The notes: a model not told the origin generated them from the letters alone. A stretch of 64,000 nucleotides of DNA from Streptomyces sp. CBMA152 (GCF_014596475.1 NZ_MECJ01000013.1:1-64000), one strand, 5' to 3'. Counted from the stretch's first letter, positions 33,265-42,353 are shown. Translations and numbers: made by a program.

Positions 33265-34929
33265 ATGGCCATGACTTCTGCGGATCTGATCCCGGCGCCG
33301 CGCAGCTCGGAATGCCGTGCCGACAGCCCCGGCTACTTCTCGCTCGACGAACGCACCTCGCTGGACGCGGGCCCCGGCACCGGCGGCGTCGCACGCTGGC
33401 TGCGCGCGGCGGTCGGCGCCGCCACGGGGCTGCCGCTCCCGGACGGCGCCGGGCCGCACGCCGTACGGCTGCGGATCAGCGCCGACGTGGAGCGCGAGCT
33501 GGGCCCCGAGGGCTACCGGCTCTCGACGGACGGCTCGGTCGCCGACGTCGCCGTCCTCATCGAGGGCGGCAGTGCCGCCGGGGTGTTCTGGGGCGCTCAG
33601 ACGCTCCGTCAACTGCTCGGCCCCGAGGCGTTCCGCCGGGCACCCGTCATGGCGGGGCGTGACTGGGACCTGCCACTGGTCACGGTCGAGGACGCCCCCC
33701 GTTTCCCCTGGCGCGGCCTCATGCTCGACGTCTCACGTCACTTCACGCCCAAGGACGGCGTGCTGCGTTACCTCGATCTGCTCGCCGCGCACAAGCTCAA
33801 CGTCTTCCACTTCCACCTCACCGACGACCAGGGCTGGCGCATCGAGATCAAGCGCTTCCCGAGGCTCACCGAGGTCGGAGCGTGGCGTTCACGGACCAAA
33901 TACGGCCATCGCGCGTCCGAGTTGTGGGACGAGGAGCCGCACGGCGGCTACTACACCCAGGACGACATCCGCGAGATCGTCGCGTACGCCGCCGAGCGGC
34001 ATATCTCGGTGGTTCCGGAAATCGACATCCCGGGCCACTCGCAGGCGGCCATCGCCGCATACCCCGAACTGGGCAACACCGACGTCATCGACACGACCCG
34101 CCTCTCCGTCTGGGACACCTGGGGCGTCAATCCGAACGTACTCGCCCCCACTGACAACACCCTCCGCTTCTACGAGGGCGTACTCGAAGAAGTCCTCGAA
34201 CTCTTCCCCGCGGCCACTTCGCCGTTCGTCCACATCGGCGGCGACGAGTGCCCCAAGGACCAGTGGAAGGCGTCCCCGGCCGCGCAGGCGCGCATCAAGG
34301 AACTCGGGCTCGCGGACGAGGACGCGCTCCAGTCGTGGTTCATCCGCCACTTCGACCGCTGGCTCGCCGACCGGGGCCGCCGCCTCATCGGCTGGGACGA
34401 GATCCTGGAGGGCGGCCTGGCGCCCGGCGCCGCCGTCTCGTCGTGGCGCGGCTACGCGGGCGGCATCGAGGCCGCGCGGGCGGGCCACGACGTCGTCATG
34501 TGCCCTGAGCAGCAGGTCTACTTGGACCACCGGCAGGCCGCCGGGTCCGACGAGCCGATGCCCATCGGATACGTACGCACACTGGAAGACGTCTACCGCT
34601 TCGAGCCCGTTCCACCGCAGCTCACCGAGGCCGAGGCGGCGCATGTGCTGGGCACCCAGGCCAACGTCTGGACCGAGGTGATGCGGGACCAGGCGCGGGT
34701 GGACTACCAGGTGTTCCCCCGGCTCGCCGCCTTCGCCGAGGTGGCCTGGTCGGCGCTGCCCGAGCCCGAAGAGCGTGATTTCGCCGCGTTCGAACGGCGA
34801 ATGGAGGCGCATTACGGGCGACTTGACGCGCTCGGCGTCGCGTTCCGCCCGCCCGGCGGCCCGTTGCCGTGGCAGAAGCGCCCGGGGGTGATCGGACGCC
34901 CGATCGACGGGTCGCCCCCAAACGTGTGA
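33265..34929 (+). CDS. Glycoside hydrolase family 20 beta-N-acetylhexosaminidase
   Basis: This 554-residue enzyme releases terminal N-acetylhexosamine from chitin-type or cell-wall glycans by substrate-assisted catalysis. It has an N-terminal GH20b domain (about 10-150) and a TIM barrel with 'WRGLMLDVSRHF', 'FHLTDDQGWRIEI' and the catalytic pair Asp327-Glu328 in 'HIGGDECPK'. Substrate-binding Trp occurs in 'VSSWRGY', 'QANVWTE' and 'VAWS'. No signal peptide is visible, so it may act inside the cell on imported oligosaccharides. ATG 33265 is preceded by TAGCGT seven bases away, so the message may be leaderless; GTG 33256 is an alternative. Confidence 0.92.
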   Translation: MAMTSADLIPAPRSSECRADSPGYFSLDERTSLDAGPGTGGVARWLRAAVGAATGLPLPDGAGPHAVRLRISADVERELGPEGYRLSTDGSVADVAVLIEGGSAAGVFWGAQTLRQLLGPEAFRRAPVMAGRDWDLPLVTVEDAPRFPWRGLMLDVSRHFTPKDGVLRYLDLLAAHKLNVFHFHLTDDQGWRIEIKRFPRLTEVGAWRSRTKYGHRASELWDEEPHGGYYTQDDIREIVAYAAERHISVVPEIDIPGHSQAAIAAYPELGNTDVIDTTRLSVWDTWGVNPNVLAPTDNTLRFYEGVLEEVLELFPAATSPFVHIGGDECPKDQWKASPAAQARIKELGLADEDALQSWFIRHFDRWLADRGRRLIGWDEILEGGLAPGAAVSSWRGYAGGIEAARAGHDVVMCPEQQVYLDHRQAAGSDEPMPIGYVRTLEDVYRFEPVPPQLTEAEAAHVLGTQANVWTEVMRDQARVDYQVFPRLAAFAEVAWSALPEPEERDFAAFERRMEAHYGRLDALGVAFRPPGGPLPWQKRPGVIGRPIDGSPPNV

Positions 34930-35199
34930 GCCGGGGCGCAAGACGGGGGCCCGCCGCCCGGGATCCTGGAACCGTGAGCCGCGACCACCCCGTGCGGATA
35001 AGTCGTACAACACCTGCGAATTCGGACCATTCCCCTTGTGGGGGACGGATCTGTCCTTCGCGGACCCTCGCGTCGGTCGGCTCGGAAGATGTGCCAGAGT
35101 TGCCACGTCCGGGCTGTGAGCACGTACGGTACGGCCAGCATGCAGCCGCACAGCCAGACACCGTCGGGACAGCCGGGAGACCGGGAAGGGGCAGCTGGG

Positions 35200-36099
35200 T
35201 TGACCACGCACGCACCGCAGCAGGCGCAGTCGGTGACACTGCCGGCCTCGCTCGACGAGGCCGTGGCGGCGCTCGCCGCCATGCCCGCCGCCGTGCCCGT
35301 CGCGGGCGGCACCGATCTGATGGCGGCCGTCAACCGGGGGCTGCTGCGCCCCGCCGGCCTCGTCGGGCTCGGCCGGATCAACGAGATCCGCGGCTGGCAG
35401 TACCAGGACGGCCACGCGCTGCTCGGCGCCGGTCTCACGCACGCCCGGATGGGCCGCCCGGACTTCGCGGCGCTCATCCCGGCCCTCGCGGCGGCCGCGC
35501 GCGCCGCAGGGCCCCCGCAGATCCGCAACGCGGGCACCCTCGGCGGCAACATCGCCTCGGCCGCGCCCACCGGTGACGCGCTGCCCGTGCTCGCCGCGCT
35601 CGAAGCCACCCTGGTCATCGCGGGCCCCGAGGGCGCCCGCCGCGAGATCCCGGTCTCGCACCTGCTGGCCGGGCGCGAGATGCTCGCCCCCGCCGAACTC
35701 ATCGGCCACGTCAGCGTGCCGCTGCTGCACGCCCCGCAGGTCTTCCTCAAGGCGACCGGCCGCACCGGCCCGGGCCGCGCCACCGCCTCCGTCGCGGTCG
35801 TCCTGGACCCGGCCCGGCGCGGGGTGCGCTGCGCGGTCGGCGCGATCGCCCCGATGCCGCTGCGGCCGCTGGAGGCCGAGCGCTGGATCGCCTCGCTGAT
35901 CGACTGGGACGGGGAGCGCGCCGCGCTGGCCCCGGAGGCGCTGAACGCCTTCGGCGAGTACGTGGCCGCCGCCTGCATCCCGGACCCGGCGCCCGCGGCC
36001 GACGGCACCCCGGGCCCGGCCCTGTCGCCCGCCGTACTGCACCTGCGGCGCACGGTCGCCGCGCTGGCCCGACGAGCACTGGGGAGGGCGCTGTCGTGA
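35200..36099 (+). CDS. Molybdenum hydroxylase FAD-binding (medium) subunit
   Basis: This 299-residue subunit passes electrons through FAD in a xanthine-dehydrogenase/CO-dehydrogenase-type enzyme. FAD-site motifs are 'VAGGTDLMAAVN' and 'NAGTLGGNIASAAPTGDAL'. TTG 35200 is chosen for GAAGGGG nine bases upstream; GTG 35116 and ATG 35140 are in frame but poorly supported. Its stop overlaps the next start (GTGA), so subunits are made in register. Order FAD, Fe-S, Mo is one of the usual orders. The substrate is not evident; no molybdenum-cofactor gene is adjacent. The 270-bp spacer before it holds no gene. Confidence 0.88.
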   Translation: MTTHAPQQAQSVTLPASLDEAVAALAAMPAAVPVAGGTDLMAAVNRGLLRPAGLVGLGRINEIRGWQYQDGHALLGAGLTHARMGRPDFAALIPALAAAARAAGPPQIRNAGTLGGNIASAAPTGDALPVLAALEATLVIAGPEGARREIPVSHLLAGREMLAPAELIGHVSVPLLHAPQVFLKATGRTGPGRATASVAVVLDPARRGVRCAVGAIAPMPLRPLEAERWIASLIDWDGERAALAPEALNAFGEYVAAACIPDPAPAADGTPGPALSPAVLHLRRTVAALARRALGRALS

Positions 36100-37790
36100 G
36101 CGACAACCACGAGCGTGAGCACGAGCGCGGTACGGGCGGCTGGCAGCCGGTCCCGCAGGGCGACTACGACGACGGCGCCACCGCCTTCGTGCAACTGCCC
36201 GCCGACCTCGACGCGCTGCTCGGCGGCGACCCGCTGGCCGCGCCCGGCCACGGCTATGTGCCGCCGATGATCGTGCCGTTGACGCCCGCCGCCGCGACCG
36301 ACCCGGCCGCGACCGGCACCTGGAGCATCCCGACGCCGCTGCCCGAGCCGGACCGGGGCGAGGGGCAGGTGCGCTCGGTGCAGTGGCCCGACCCGGCCGC
36401 CGTGCCCGCGCCCCCGCAGCCCGAGCCGGACCCGCTGGGCGACCCGCTGCCGGACCGCCACGCCACCGGCCAGTGGACGTTCCAGGACGACTCCGCGCTG
36501 ACCGGCCAGTGGACGATCCCGGTCGCCCAGGGCGAACTGCCGGATGAATCGGGCGAATTCAGTACATCCTCGCTCATCGAGCAGTGGGGTACGACGCCGC
36601 CCGCGACCCTGCCCGGCGGCGCGCCCGCGCCCTGGGCGACCCAGCACTCGGAGCCTGAGCCCGCGGTGGAGGCGCCTGCCGCCGCCGCGCTCCCGGCGGA
36701 GCTCGACGCGCCCGTACGGGACGAGCACGCCGTCTCCTGGCCCGCGCCCGGCCCCGGCTCGACCCTGGGCGGCGCCGAGCCGACCCCGTGGTCGGCCGCG
36801 TTCACGCCGGACGTACGGGAGCCGGAGCCGCACGAGCCGGTCGCGCACGAGCCGGAGCTGCACGAGCCCGACCTGCACGTACTGCCGGACGCGCTGGAGG
36901 ACGTGCACGGCCACGCGCGCGAGGACGTTCACGCGGAGGTCCGCGAGGAGTCGGACGCGGTGGTCGACGAGGAGCCGCAGCCCGTCCCCGTCCCCGTCGC
37001 CGAACCGGTCCACGCCCCCGAGCCCCACGCCCATCAGCCGCTGCCGCAGCCCGTGGCCGTCGGCGGGCCGCTGCCGGAGCCCGAGCACGTACCGGACCCG
37101 CTGCCCGAGCCCGTACGGGAAACGGAACCCGAGCCGGAGACGGATCAGGAGCCGGTCCCGGACCTGACCCCCGCCGCCGACCTGGAGCACCCGCGCGCCT
37201 CGTACGTGCTGCGCGTGAACGGTTCCGACCGGCCGGTCACCGAGGCGTGGGTCGGTGAGTCGCTGCTCTATGTGCTGCGCGAGCGCCTGGGCCTCGCCGG
37301 GGCCAAGGACGGCTGCTCGCAGGGCGAGTGCGGCGCGTGCAACGTGCAGGTAGACGGCCGTCTGGTCGCCTCCTGCCTGGTGCCCGCGGCGACCGCCGCC
37401 GGCTCCGAGGTGCGTACGGTCGAGGGCCTGGCCGTCGACGGCGAGCCGTCCGACGTGCAGCGCGCGCTCGCCGAGTGCGGGGCCGTGCAGTGCGGTTTCT
37501 GCATCCCCGGCATGGCCATGACCGTCCACGACCTGCTGGAGGGCAACCACGCGCCCACCGAGCTGGAGACCCGGCAGGCGCTCTGCGGCAACCTCTGCCG
37601 CTGCTCCGGCTACCGGGGCGTGCTCGACGCCGTACGCGAGGTGGCGGCCGGGCGCGCGGCGCAGGCGAGCGAGGCCGCCGGGCCCGACGACGGCGCCGGG
37701 TTCCCGGACGAAGCGCGCATTCCCCATCAGGCAGGTCCCGGGGCCGGCGGCGTCCAGCCCCCGCACACGCACGACGGAGGCATCGCGTGA
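36096..37790 (+). CDS. Molybdenum hydroxylase [2Fe-2S] subunit with a long acidic Pro-rich N-terminal extension
   Basis: Residues about 365-520 form the standard small subunit. The plant-type [2Fe-2S] cluster motif is 'KDGCSQGECGACNVQV' with a later Cys in 'VASCLVP', and the second cluster lies in 'CGAVQCGFCIPGM' and 'LCGNLCRCSGY'. Both clusters are complete. Small subunits are usually 150-200 residues; here about 365 extra residues rich in Pro, Glu, His and Val precede the domain. They include runs such as 'EPEPHEPVAHEPELHEPDLH'. GTG 36096 overlaps the upstream stop and the frame has typical codon use throughout, so the extension looks real. Its role is unknown. Confidence 0.88.
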   Translation: MSDNHEREHERGTGGWQPVPQGDYDDGATAFVQLPADLDALLGGDPLAAPGHGYVPPMIVPLTPAAATDPAATGTWSIPTPLPEPDRGEGQVRSVQWPDPAAVPAPPQPEPDPLGDPLPDRHATGQWTFQDDSALTGQWTIPVAQGELPDESGEFSTSSLIEQWGTTPPATLPGGAPAPWATQHSEPEPAVEAPAAAALPAELDAPVRDEHAVSWPAPGPGSTLGGAEPTPWSAAFTPDVREPEPHEPVAHEPELHEPDLHVLPDALEDVHGHAREDVHAEVREESDAVVDEEPQPVPVPVAEPVHAPEPHAHQPLPQPVAVGGPLPEPEHVPDPLPEPVRETEPEPETDQEPVPDLTPAADLEHPRASYVLRVNGSDRPVTEAWVGESLLYVLRERLGLAGAKDGCSQGECGACNVQVDGRLVASCLVPAATAAGSEVRTVEGLAVDGEPSDVQRALAECGAVQCGFCIPGMAMTVHDLLEGNHAPTELETRQALCGNLCRCSGYRGVLDAVREVAAGRAAQASEAAGPDDGAGFPDEARIPHQAGPGAGGVQPPHTHDGGIA

Positions 37791-40117
37791 GCAACGACGC
37801 AGCCACCGCGACGACCGCGGCGGTCGACGGGGCGGGCACCGGCCAGGAGCGGCAGGCCACCCCCGGGCGGGGGATCGGCGCCTCGCTGCGCCCGATCGAC
37901 GCGCGCGCCAAGACCGAGGGCACGTTCCCGTACGCGGCCGACCTGTGGGCCGAGGGCCTGCTGTGGGCGGCCGTCCTGCGCGCCCCGCACGCCTCCGCCC
38001 GTATCGTCTCGATCGACACCTCGGCGGCGACCGAGATGCCGGGCGTCCGGGCCGTGGTGACCCACGCCGACGTGCCCGGCGATGCGGCCCACGGCCGGGG
38101 CATCGCGGACCGCCCGGTCTTCGCCGCCGACGTCGTACGCCACCACGGCGAGCCCATCGCGGCCGTCGCCGCCGACCACCCGGACACGGCCCGGCTCGCC
38201 GCCGCGGCGATCACGGTCGAGTACGAGGTCCTGGAGCCGGTCACCGACCCGGAGAAGGCGTTCGCGGCCGAACCGCTGCACCCCGACGGCAACTTGATCC
38301 GCCACATCCCGCTCCAGTACGGCGACCCGGACGTCACCGGCGAGGTCGTCGTGGAGGGCCTGTACCGGATCGGCCGCCAGGACCCGGCCCCGATCGGCGC
38401 CGAGGCGGGCCTCGCGGTACCGCGCCCCGACGGCGGCGTGGAGCTCTACACCGCGTCCACCGACCCGCACGCCGACCGCGACCTGGCGGCGGCGTGCTTC
38501 GGCCTGGACCCGGAGCGCGTGAAGATCGTGGTGACGGGCGTCCCCGGCGCGACCGGCGACCGCGAGGACCTCGGCTTCCAACTCCCGCTGGGCCTGCTCG
38601 CGTTGCGCACCGGCTGCCCGGTGAAGCTGACGGCCACCCGCGAGGAGTCCTTCCTCGGCCACTCCCACCGCCACCCCACGCTGCTGCGCTACCGCCACCA
38701 CGCGGACGCGGAGGGCCGCTTGGTGAAGGTGGAGGCCCAGATCCTCCTGGACGCGGGCGCGTACGCGGAGGCGTCATCCGAATCCCTGGCGGCGGCGGTG
38801 GCCTTCGCCTGCGGCCCGTATGTCGTTCCCCACGCCTTCGTGGAGGGCTGGGCGGTCCGCACGAACAACCCGCCGTCCGGACACGTCCGGGGCGAGGGCG
38901 CGATGCAGGTGTGCGCCGCGTACGAGGGCCAGATGGACAAACTCGCGGCGAAGCTGGGCATCGACCCGGCGGAGCTGCGGATGCGCAACGTCCTGGCGAC
39001 GGGAGACCTGCTCCCGACCGGCCAGACGGTGACGTGCCCGGCCCCGGTGGCCGAACTCCTCTCAGCCGTACGGGACTTCCCCCTCCCCACCCTCCCCAAG
39101 GACGACCCCGAGGACGACTGGCTGCTGCCGGGCGGCCCCGAGGGCGCGGGCGAGCCGGGCGCGGTGCGCCGGGGCGTCGGCTACGCGCTGGGCATGGTCC
39201 ACATGCTGGGGGCGGAGGGCACGGACGAGGTGTCGACGGCCACGGTCAAGGTGCAGGACGGCGTGGCCACGGTGATCTGCGCGGCGGTCGACACCGGCCA
39301 GGGCTTCGCGACGCTGGCCCGCCAGATCGTCCAGGAGACGCTGGGCATCGAGGAGGTCCACGTAGCCCCGGTGGACACCGATCAGCCCCCCGCGGGCGCG
39401 GCGACGCACGGCCGCCACACGTGGGTGTCGGGCGGAGCGGTGGAGCGAGCGGCGAAGATGGTCCGCACCCAGTTGCTCCAACCGCTGGCGCACAAGTTCG
39501 GCATGTCGACGGAACTCCTCCAGATCGCCGACGGCAAGATCACGTCGTACGACGGCGTCCTGTCGACGACGGTCACCGAGGCGATGGACGGCAAGGAACT
39601 CTGGGCCACGGCCCAGTGCCGCCCGCACCCCACCGAGCCCCTGGACGAGACGGGCCAGGGCGACGCGTTCGTGGGCCTCGCGTTCTGCGCGATCCGCGCG
39701 GTGGTGGACGTGGACATCGAGCTGGGTTCGGTCCGGGTGGTGGAGCTGGCGGTGGCGCAGGACGTGGGCCGCGTCCTGAACCCCGCGCAGCTGGCGGCCC
39801 GTATCGAAGCGGGCGTGACCCAGGGCGTGGGCGCGGCCCTGACGGAGAACCTCCGCACGGCCCGAGGCGTGATCCGCCACCCCGACCTGACGGGCTACGC
39901 CCTCCCCACGGCCCTGGACGCCCCCGACATCCGCATCGTGAAGCTGGTGGAGGAACGCGACGTGGTCGCCCCCTTCGGCGCGAAGGCCGCCAGCGCGGTC
40001 CCTGTGGTCACGTCCCCGGCGGCGATCGCGTCGGCGGTCCGCGCGGCGACGGGGCGGCCGGTGAACCGGTTGCCTATTCGGCCGCAGGCTGCGGTGGTTG
40101 TGGCGGGGAACGTCTAG
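37787..40117 (+). CDS. Molybdenum hydroxylase large (molybdopterin-binding) subunit
   Basis: This 776-residue subunit carries the molybdopterin site and substrate pocket of a xanthine dehydrogenase/aldehyde oxidase-type enzyme. The N-terminal 'hammerhead' part shows 'PYAADLWAEGLLWAAVLRAPHA'. The cofactor-binding half shows 'GRQDPAPIGAEAGLAV', 'RGEGAMQVCAAYEGQMD', 'CAAVDTGQGFATLARQI' and 'DETGQGDAFVGLAFCA'. GTG 37787 has GGAGG six bases upstream and overlaps the preceding stop (GTGA). Substrate specificity cannot be assigned. The last ~95 bp of this gene has a decayed second copy at 42485-42579. Confidence 0.9.
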   Translation: MSNDAATATTAAVDGAGTGQERQATPGRGIGASLRPIDARAKTEGTFPYAADLWAEGLLWAAVLRAPHASARIVSIDTSAATEMPGVRAVVTHADVPGDAAHGRGIADRPVFAADVVRHHGEPIAAVAADHPDTARLAAAAITVEYEVLEPVTDPEKAFAAEPLHPDGNLIRHIPLQYGDPDVTGEVVVEGLYRIGRQDPAPIGAEAGLAVPRPDGGVELYTASTDPHADRDLAAACFGLDPERVKIVVTGVPGATGDREDLGFQLPLGLLALRTGCPVKLTATREESFLGHSHRHPTLLRYRHHADAEGRLVKVEAQILLDAGAYAEASSESLAAAVAFACGPYVVPHAFVEGWAVRTNNPPSGHVRGEGAMQVCAAYEGQMDKLAAKLGIDPAELRMRNVLATGDLLPTGQTVTCPAPVAELLSAVRDFPLPTLPKDDPEDDWLLPGGPEGAGEPGAVRRGVGYALGMVHMLGAEGTDEVSTATVKVQDGVATVICAAVDTGQGFATLARQIVQETLGIEEVHVAPVDTDQPPAGAATHGRHTWVSGGAVERAAKMVRTQLLQPLAHKFGMSTELLQIADGKITSYDGVLSTTVTEAMDGKELWATAQCRPHPTEPLDETGQGDAFVGLAFCAIRAVVDVDIELGSVRVVELAVAQDVGRVLNPAQLAARIEAGVTQGVGAALTENLRTARGVIRHPDLTGYALPTALDAPDIRIVKLVEERDVVAPFGAKAASAVPVVTSPAAIASAVRAATGRPVNRLPIRPQAAVVVAGNV

Positions 40118-40278
40118 GCGGGCAGCGGGTACGTGGGCGGCCGGGCGGGACGGGGGCGGCCCAACGCACGCTGCCGGGCAGGCGGACGGCCCGGCAACCG
40201 TGGAACGGCACGATTCCGGGGCCGTAGCAGGCACCGCCCGCCCGCCTCCCAGAGAGACATGGGACGGGCGGCTGTTTC

Positions 40279-40470
40279 TCACGCGCTCCGATCGATCGCC
40301 TCAGCGCTGTTGTGCGTCGGTGCGCACCGGGCGCAGCGGCACGGCGGCCACTCGGACGTGTACAGCGGTGCGAGCGGAGCGGTGGCCGGGATCACGTGCG
40401 TCGGCCCCCAGGTCTGGCCGCCGTCCCGCGAGACCCGCAGCGTCATCTCGGCATACGGCACCGGATTCAT
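40279..40470 (-). CDS. Small Asp-box/CxCxxC protein (copy B), last gene of a three-gene ATGA-coupled operon
   Basis: This 63-residue protein is homologous to the one at 18823-18993. Shared blocks are 'MTLRVSRDGGQTWGP...IP' against 'LTLRVSRDGGRTWGP...IP' and 'WPPCRCARCAP' in both. ATG 40470 overlaps the stop of the preceding gene as ATGA, so it is translationally coupled. The motif suggests a small beta structure with a metal-binding CxCxxC. It has no signal peptide or membrane helix. Function is unknown; the repeated linkage to XRE regulators is the best clue. Confidence 0.72.
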   Translation of the reverse strand: MNPVPYAEMTLRVSRDGGQTWGPTHVIPATAPLAPLYTSEWPPCRCARCAPTHNSAEAIDRSA

Positions 40471-40670
40471 GAGCGCGTTCCCCGCAGCCTGCCTCTCCGG
40501 TCCCACTCCGCACCCGAGTACTCGTGGCGATGAGGCCCCTCATGCAGGTCTGCGAGGGTGCAGTTGCGGGCCGGATTGCCCGGCGCCGGTTCCCAGCACA
40601 ACCCCAGCCCGGACGGCTTTCCGTCCTCCATCACGTGCCTTGGCCCCGCACCCCGGTTCATGGCGTTCAC
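40467..40670 (-). CDS. Small Cys/His-rich protein, middle gene of the XRE-linked operon
   Basis: This 67-residue protein contains 'GLCWEPAPGNPARNCTLADL' then 'HEGPHRHEYSG', giving a C-x13-C-x6-H-x3-H-x-H pattern (positions approximate) that could bind zinc. ATG 40670 overlaps the upstream stop and its own stop overlaps the next start, both as ATGA. This tight chaining argues that it is a real gene despite its size. I do not recognise a named family. Confidence 0.65.
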   Translation of the reverse strand: MNAMNRGAGPRHVMEDGKPSGLGLCWEPAPGNPARNCTLADLHEGPHRHEYSGAEWDRRGRLRGTRS

Positions 40671-40984
40671 TGGCCCACCACTCCGTGGACAACCAGCGGC
40701 TCCACATCGATCCCGTGGACCGCCAGGAACAGCACCCGCCGTCGCGCCCGCTGCTCACGCTCCTTCTCGTGCCGCTCATACGCGGCCAGATACGGGCGCA
40801 CAAGCACCGTGTCCTCTCCCCGGAGCGCGGGCACCCGTAGGCCCATCCGCACGCGCGGCAGGGGCAGCGTCGGCGTATCCACAGGCTCCGCCACCGGCGG
40901 CCGGACGACCACCCTGTGACGGCCCCGCGCGGGCCGGAGGAACCGCCACAGCGGCTCGAAGATTCGGACGATACAGTTCGCCAT
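40667..40984 (-). CDS. Basic small protein, first gene of the XRE-linked operon
   Basis: This 105-residue protein has an Arg/Trp-rich start ('IFEPLWRFLRPARGRHRVVV'), a middle with 'LRGEDTVLVRPYLAAYERHEKEREQRARRR' as a long charged helix, and a C-terminal 'FLAVHGIDVEPLVVHGV'. It is highly basic and has no membrane helix, so nucleic-acid or protein binding is possible. ATG 40984 faces the XRE regulator start across 157 bp. From memory, similar reading frames occur beside XRE genes in other streptomycetes; no function is known. Confidence 0.68.
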   Translation of the reverse strand: MANCIVRIFEPLWRFLRPARGRHRVVVRPPVAEPVDTPTLPLPRVRMGLRVPALRGEDTVLVRPYLAAYERHEKEREQRARRRVLFLAVHGIDVEPLVVHGVVGQ

Positions 40985-41083
40985 GTCGACCTGCTTCCGT
41001 CAGGTGGGCCACGCCCCCGGACCGTTCACGCGGTCGCGGGGGTCTGTGCTCTCGATGCTTCTGCCGGAGAACGAAGTACCGCC

Positions 41084-41125
41084 AGTTGACCAGGTGTTGA
41101 CTAGACTTGTTGTCAACGGTCAACT
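41084..41125. promoter_or_regulatory. Four-half-site operator at the XRE (copy B) promoter
   Basis: GTTGAC occurs at 41085 and 41096 (11 bp apart), and its complement GTCAAC at 41112 and 41119. The outer arms extend to a perfect 8-bp dyad AGTTGACC / GGTCAACT. A -10-like TAGACT (41102-41107) and -35-like TTGACT (41097-41102) lie inside, 17-40 bases before the regulator start. The site sits in the only spacer shared by the regulator and the divergent three-gene operon, so one protein could control both. This is strong structural evidence for an operator; the binder is inferred. Confidence 0.72.
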
Positions 41126-41141
41126 ACCGCCCGGAGCAGCC

Positions 41142-42353
41142 ATGACCGAGTTCGCTGCATGTGCTCGTGCCGCCCTCGCTGACAAGGGCATCTCGATGCG
41201 TCGGGCCGCCCGCGCGCTGAACTACGACGTCGCGTACCTCAGCCGCGTATTGAACGGCAAACAACAACCGTCTTTGAAACTGGCGAGTGGCCTCGATCAA
41301 CTCACCGACGCCGGCGGCACGCTGCTGGCATGTGTATCGCAAGAGCCGAACAGTGCTGATTCGGTAACCGTGTCACCGTGGCCGGCGAAATCAGCCTCAG
41401 AAACTGACGGCGACCTGGAGGCACTTGAACTGGCTCGGCGAGTACAGGCGAGTGACGTCGGCCGCGAGACGCTTGACCGCTTGGAACATGCCTTTGACCA
41501 CATGGCCATTCGCTACCAGACGACGCCGCCCCCGGAGCTGTTGCAGGATGTGCGGAAGCACTCCTCATACGTGATCAAGCTCCTTGACGGCCGGATGACG
41601 CTCAGCGAACACCGACGGCTGCTCGTGATCGGCGGCTGGTTGTCTCTCCTTGCTGCCACTCTGCATGTGGATCTCAAGGAAAATCGCGCGGCGTCATCCC
41701 GGCTCAAGACAGCGGCGCTACTCGCCCAACACGCCGACCATGACGAGATCCACGCGTGGACGTATGAGACCGATGCGTGGCGAGCGCTCACAACCGGCGA
41801 CTACGCGCGTGCCGTCGAACTGTCCCAGGCCGCACAGTCCCTCGCTCCCAGCGGGGGATCAGCGGAGGTGCAAGCCACAGCTCAGGAGGGACGCGCACGG
41901 GCACGCCTTGGGCAGCGACGGGAGGTGTACGCGGCGATCGATCGCGTACAGCGCCTTGCCGACGGGCTGGAGATGCGAGCGGGCCCCGAGCACCACTACC
42001 AGTACGACCCTCCGAAGGCGACGGCGTACAGGGCAACGACACTCGCGTGGGTCGGCGACCCCGCCGCCGAGGACTCGGCGCGTGAGGTGATCACACAACT
42101 TGGGTTGGGCGGCGCTGCGAAGGTCTGGCCGCGCCGCGCCGTCTCCGCACATCTGGACTTGGCGCTGACACTGCTCTCCACCGATCGGCTGGACGAAGCA
42201 TGCGACACGGCGCAGCGAGCGATTCTGTCCGGCCGTCTCCTGGGCGCAAACCACTGGCGTGTATTGGAGATCGTGAGGGCAGTTGAGGCCCGAAAGCTCC
42301 CCGAAGCCCAGGAGTTGCGCGAGGCGTATCAGGGGCTGAGCCTCGGCATGTAG
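41142..42353 (+). CDS. XRE-family regulator with TPR-like C-terminal domain (copy B)
   Basis: This 403-residue protein has an HTH at about 18-55 ('GISMRRAARALNYDVAYLSRVLNGKQQPSLKLA') and then helical repeats resembling TPRs to the end ('YETDAWRALTTGDYARAVELSQAAQ', 'ATLAWVGDPAAEDSAREVI'). ATG 41142 is chosen for CGGAG five bases upstream; the frame open to 40983 lacks support. Architecture is like the regulator at 19131, which also sits opposite a small Asp-box protein. It probably binds the GTTGAC/GTCAAC array in front of it. Codon use is less GC-biased than in the neighbouring hydroxylase genes, a sign of separate ancestry. Confidence 0.85.
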   Translation: MTEFAACARAALADKGISMRRAARALNYDVAYLSRVLNGKQQPSLKLASGLDQLTDAGGTLLACVSQEPNSADSVTVSPWPAKSASETDGDLEALELARRVQASDVGRETLDRLEHAFDHMAIRYQTTPPPELLQDVRKHSSYVIKLLDGRMTLSEHRRLLVIGGWLSLLAATLHVDLKENRAASSRLKTAALLAQHADHDEIHAWTYETDAWRALTTGDYARAVELSQAAQSLAPSGGSAEVQATAQEGRARARLGQRREVYAAIDRVQRLADGLEMRAGPEHHYQYDPPKATAYRATTLAWVGDPAAEDSAREVITQLGLGGAAKVWPRRAVSAHLDLALTLLSTDRLDEACDTAQRAILSGRLLGANHWRVLEIVRAVEARKLPEAQELREAYQGLSLGM

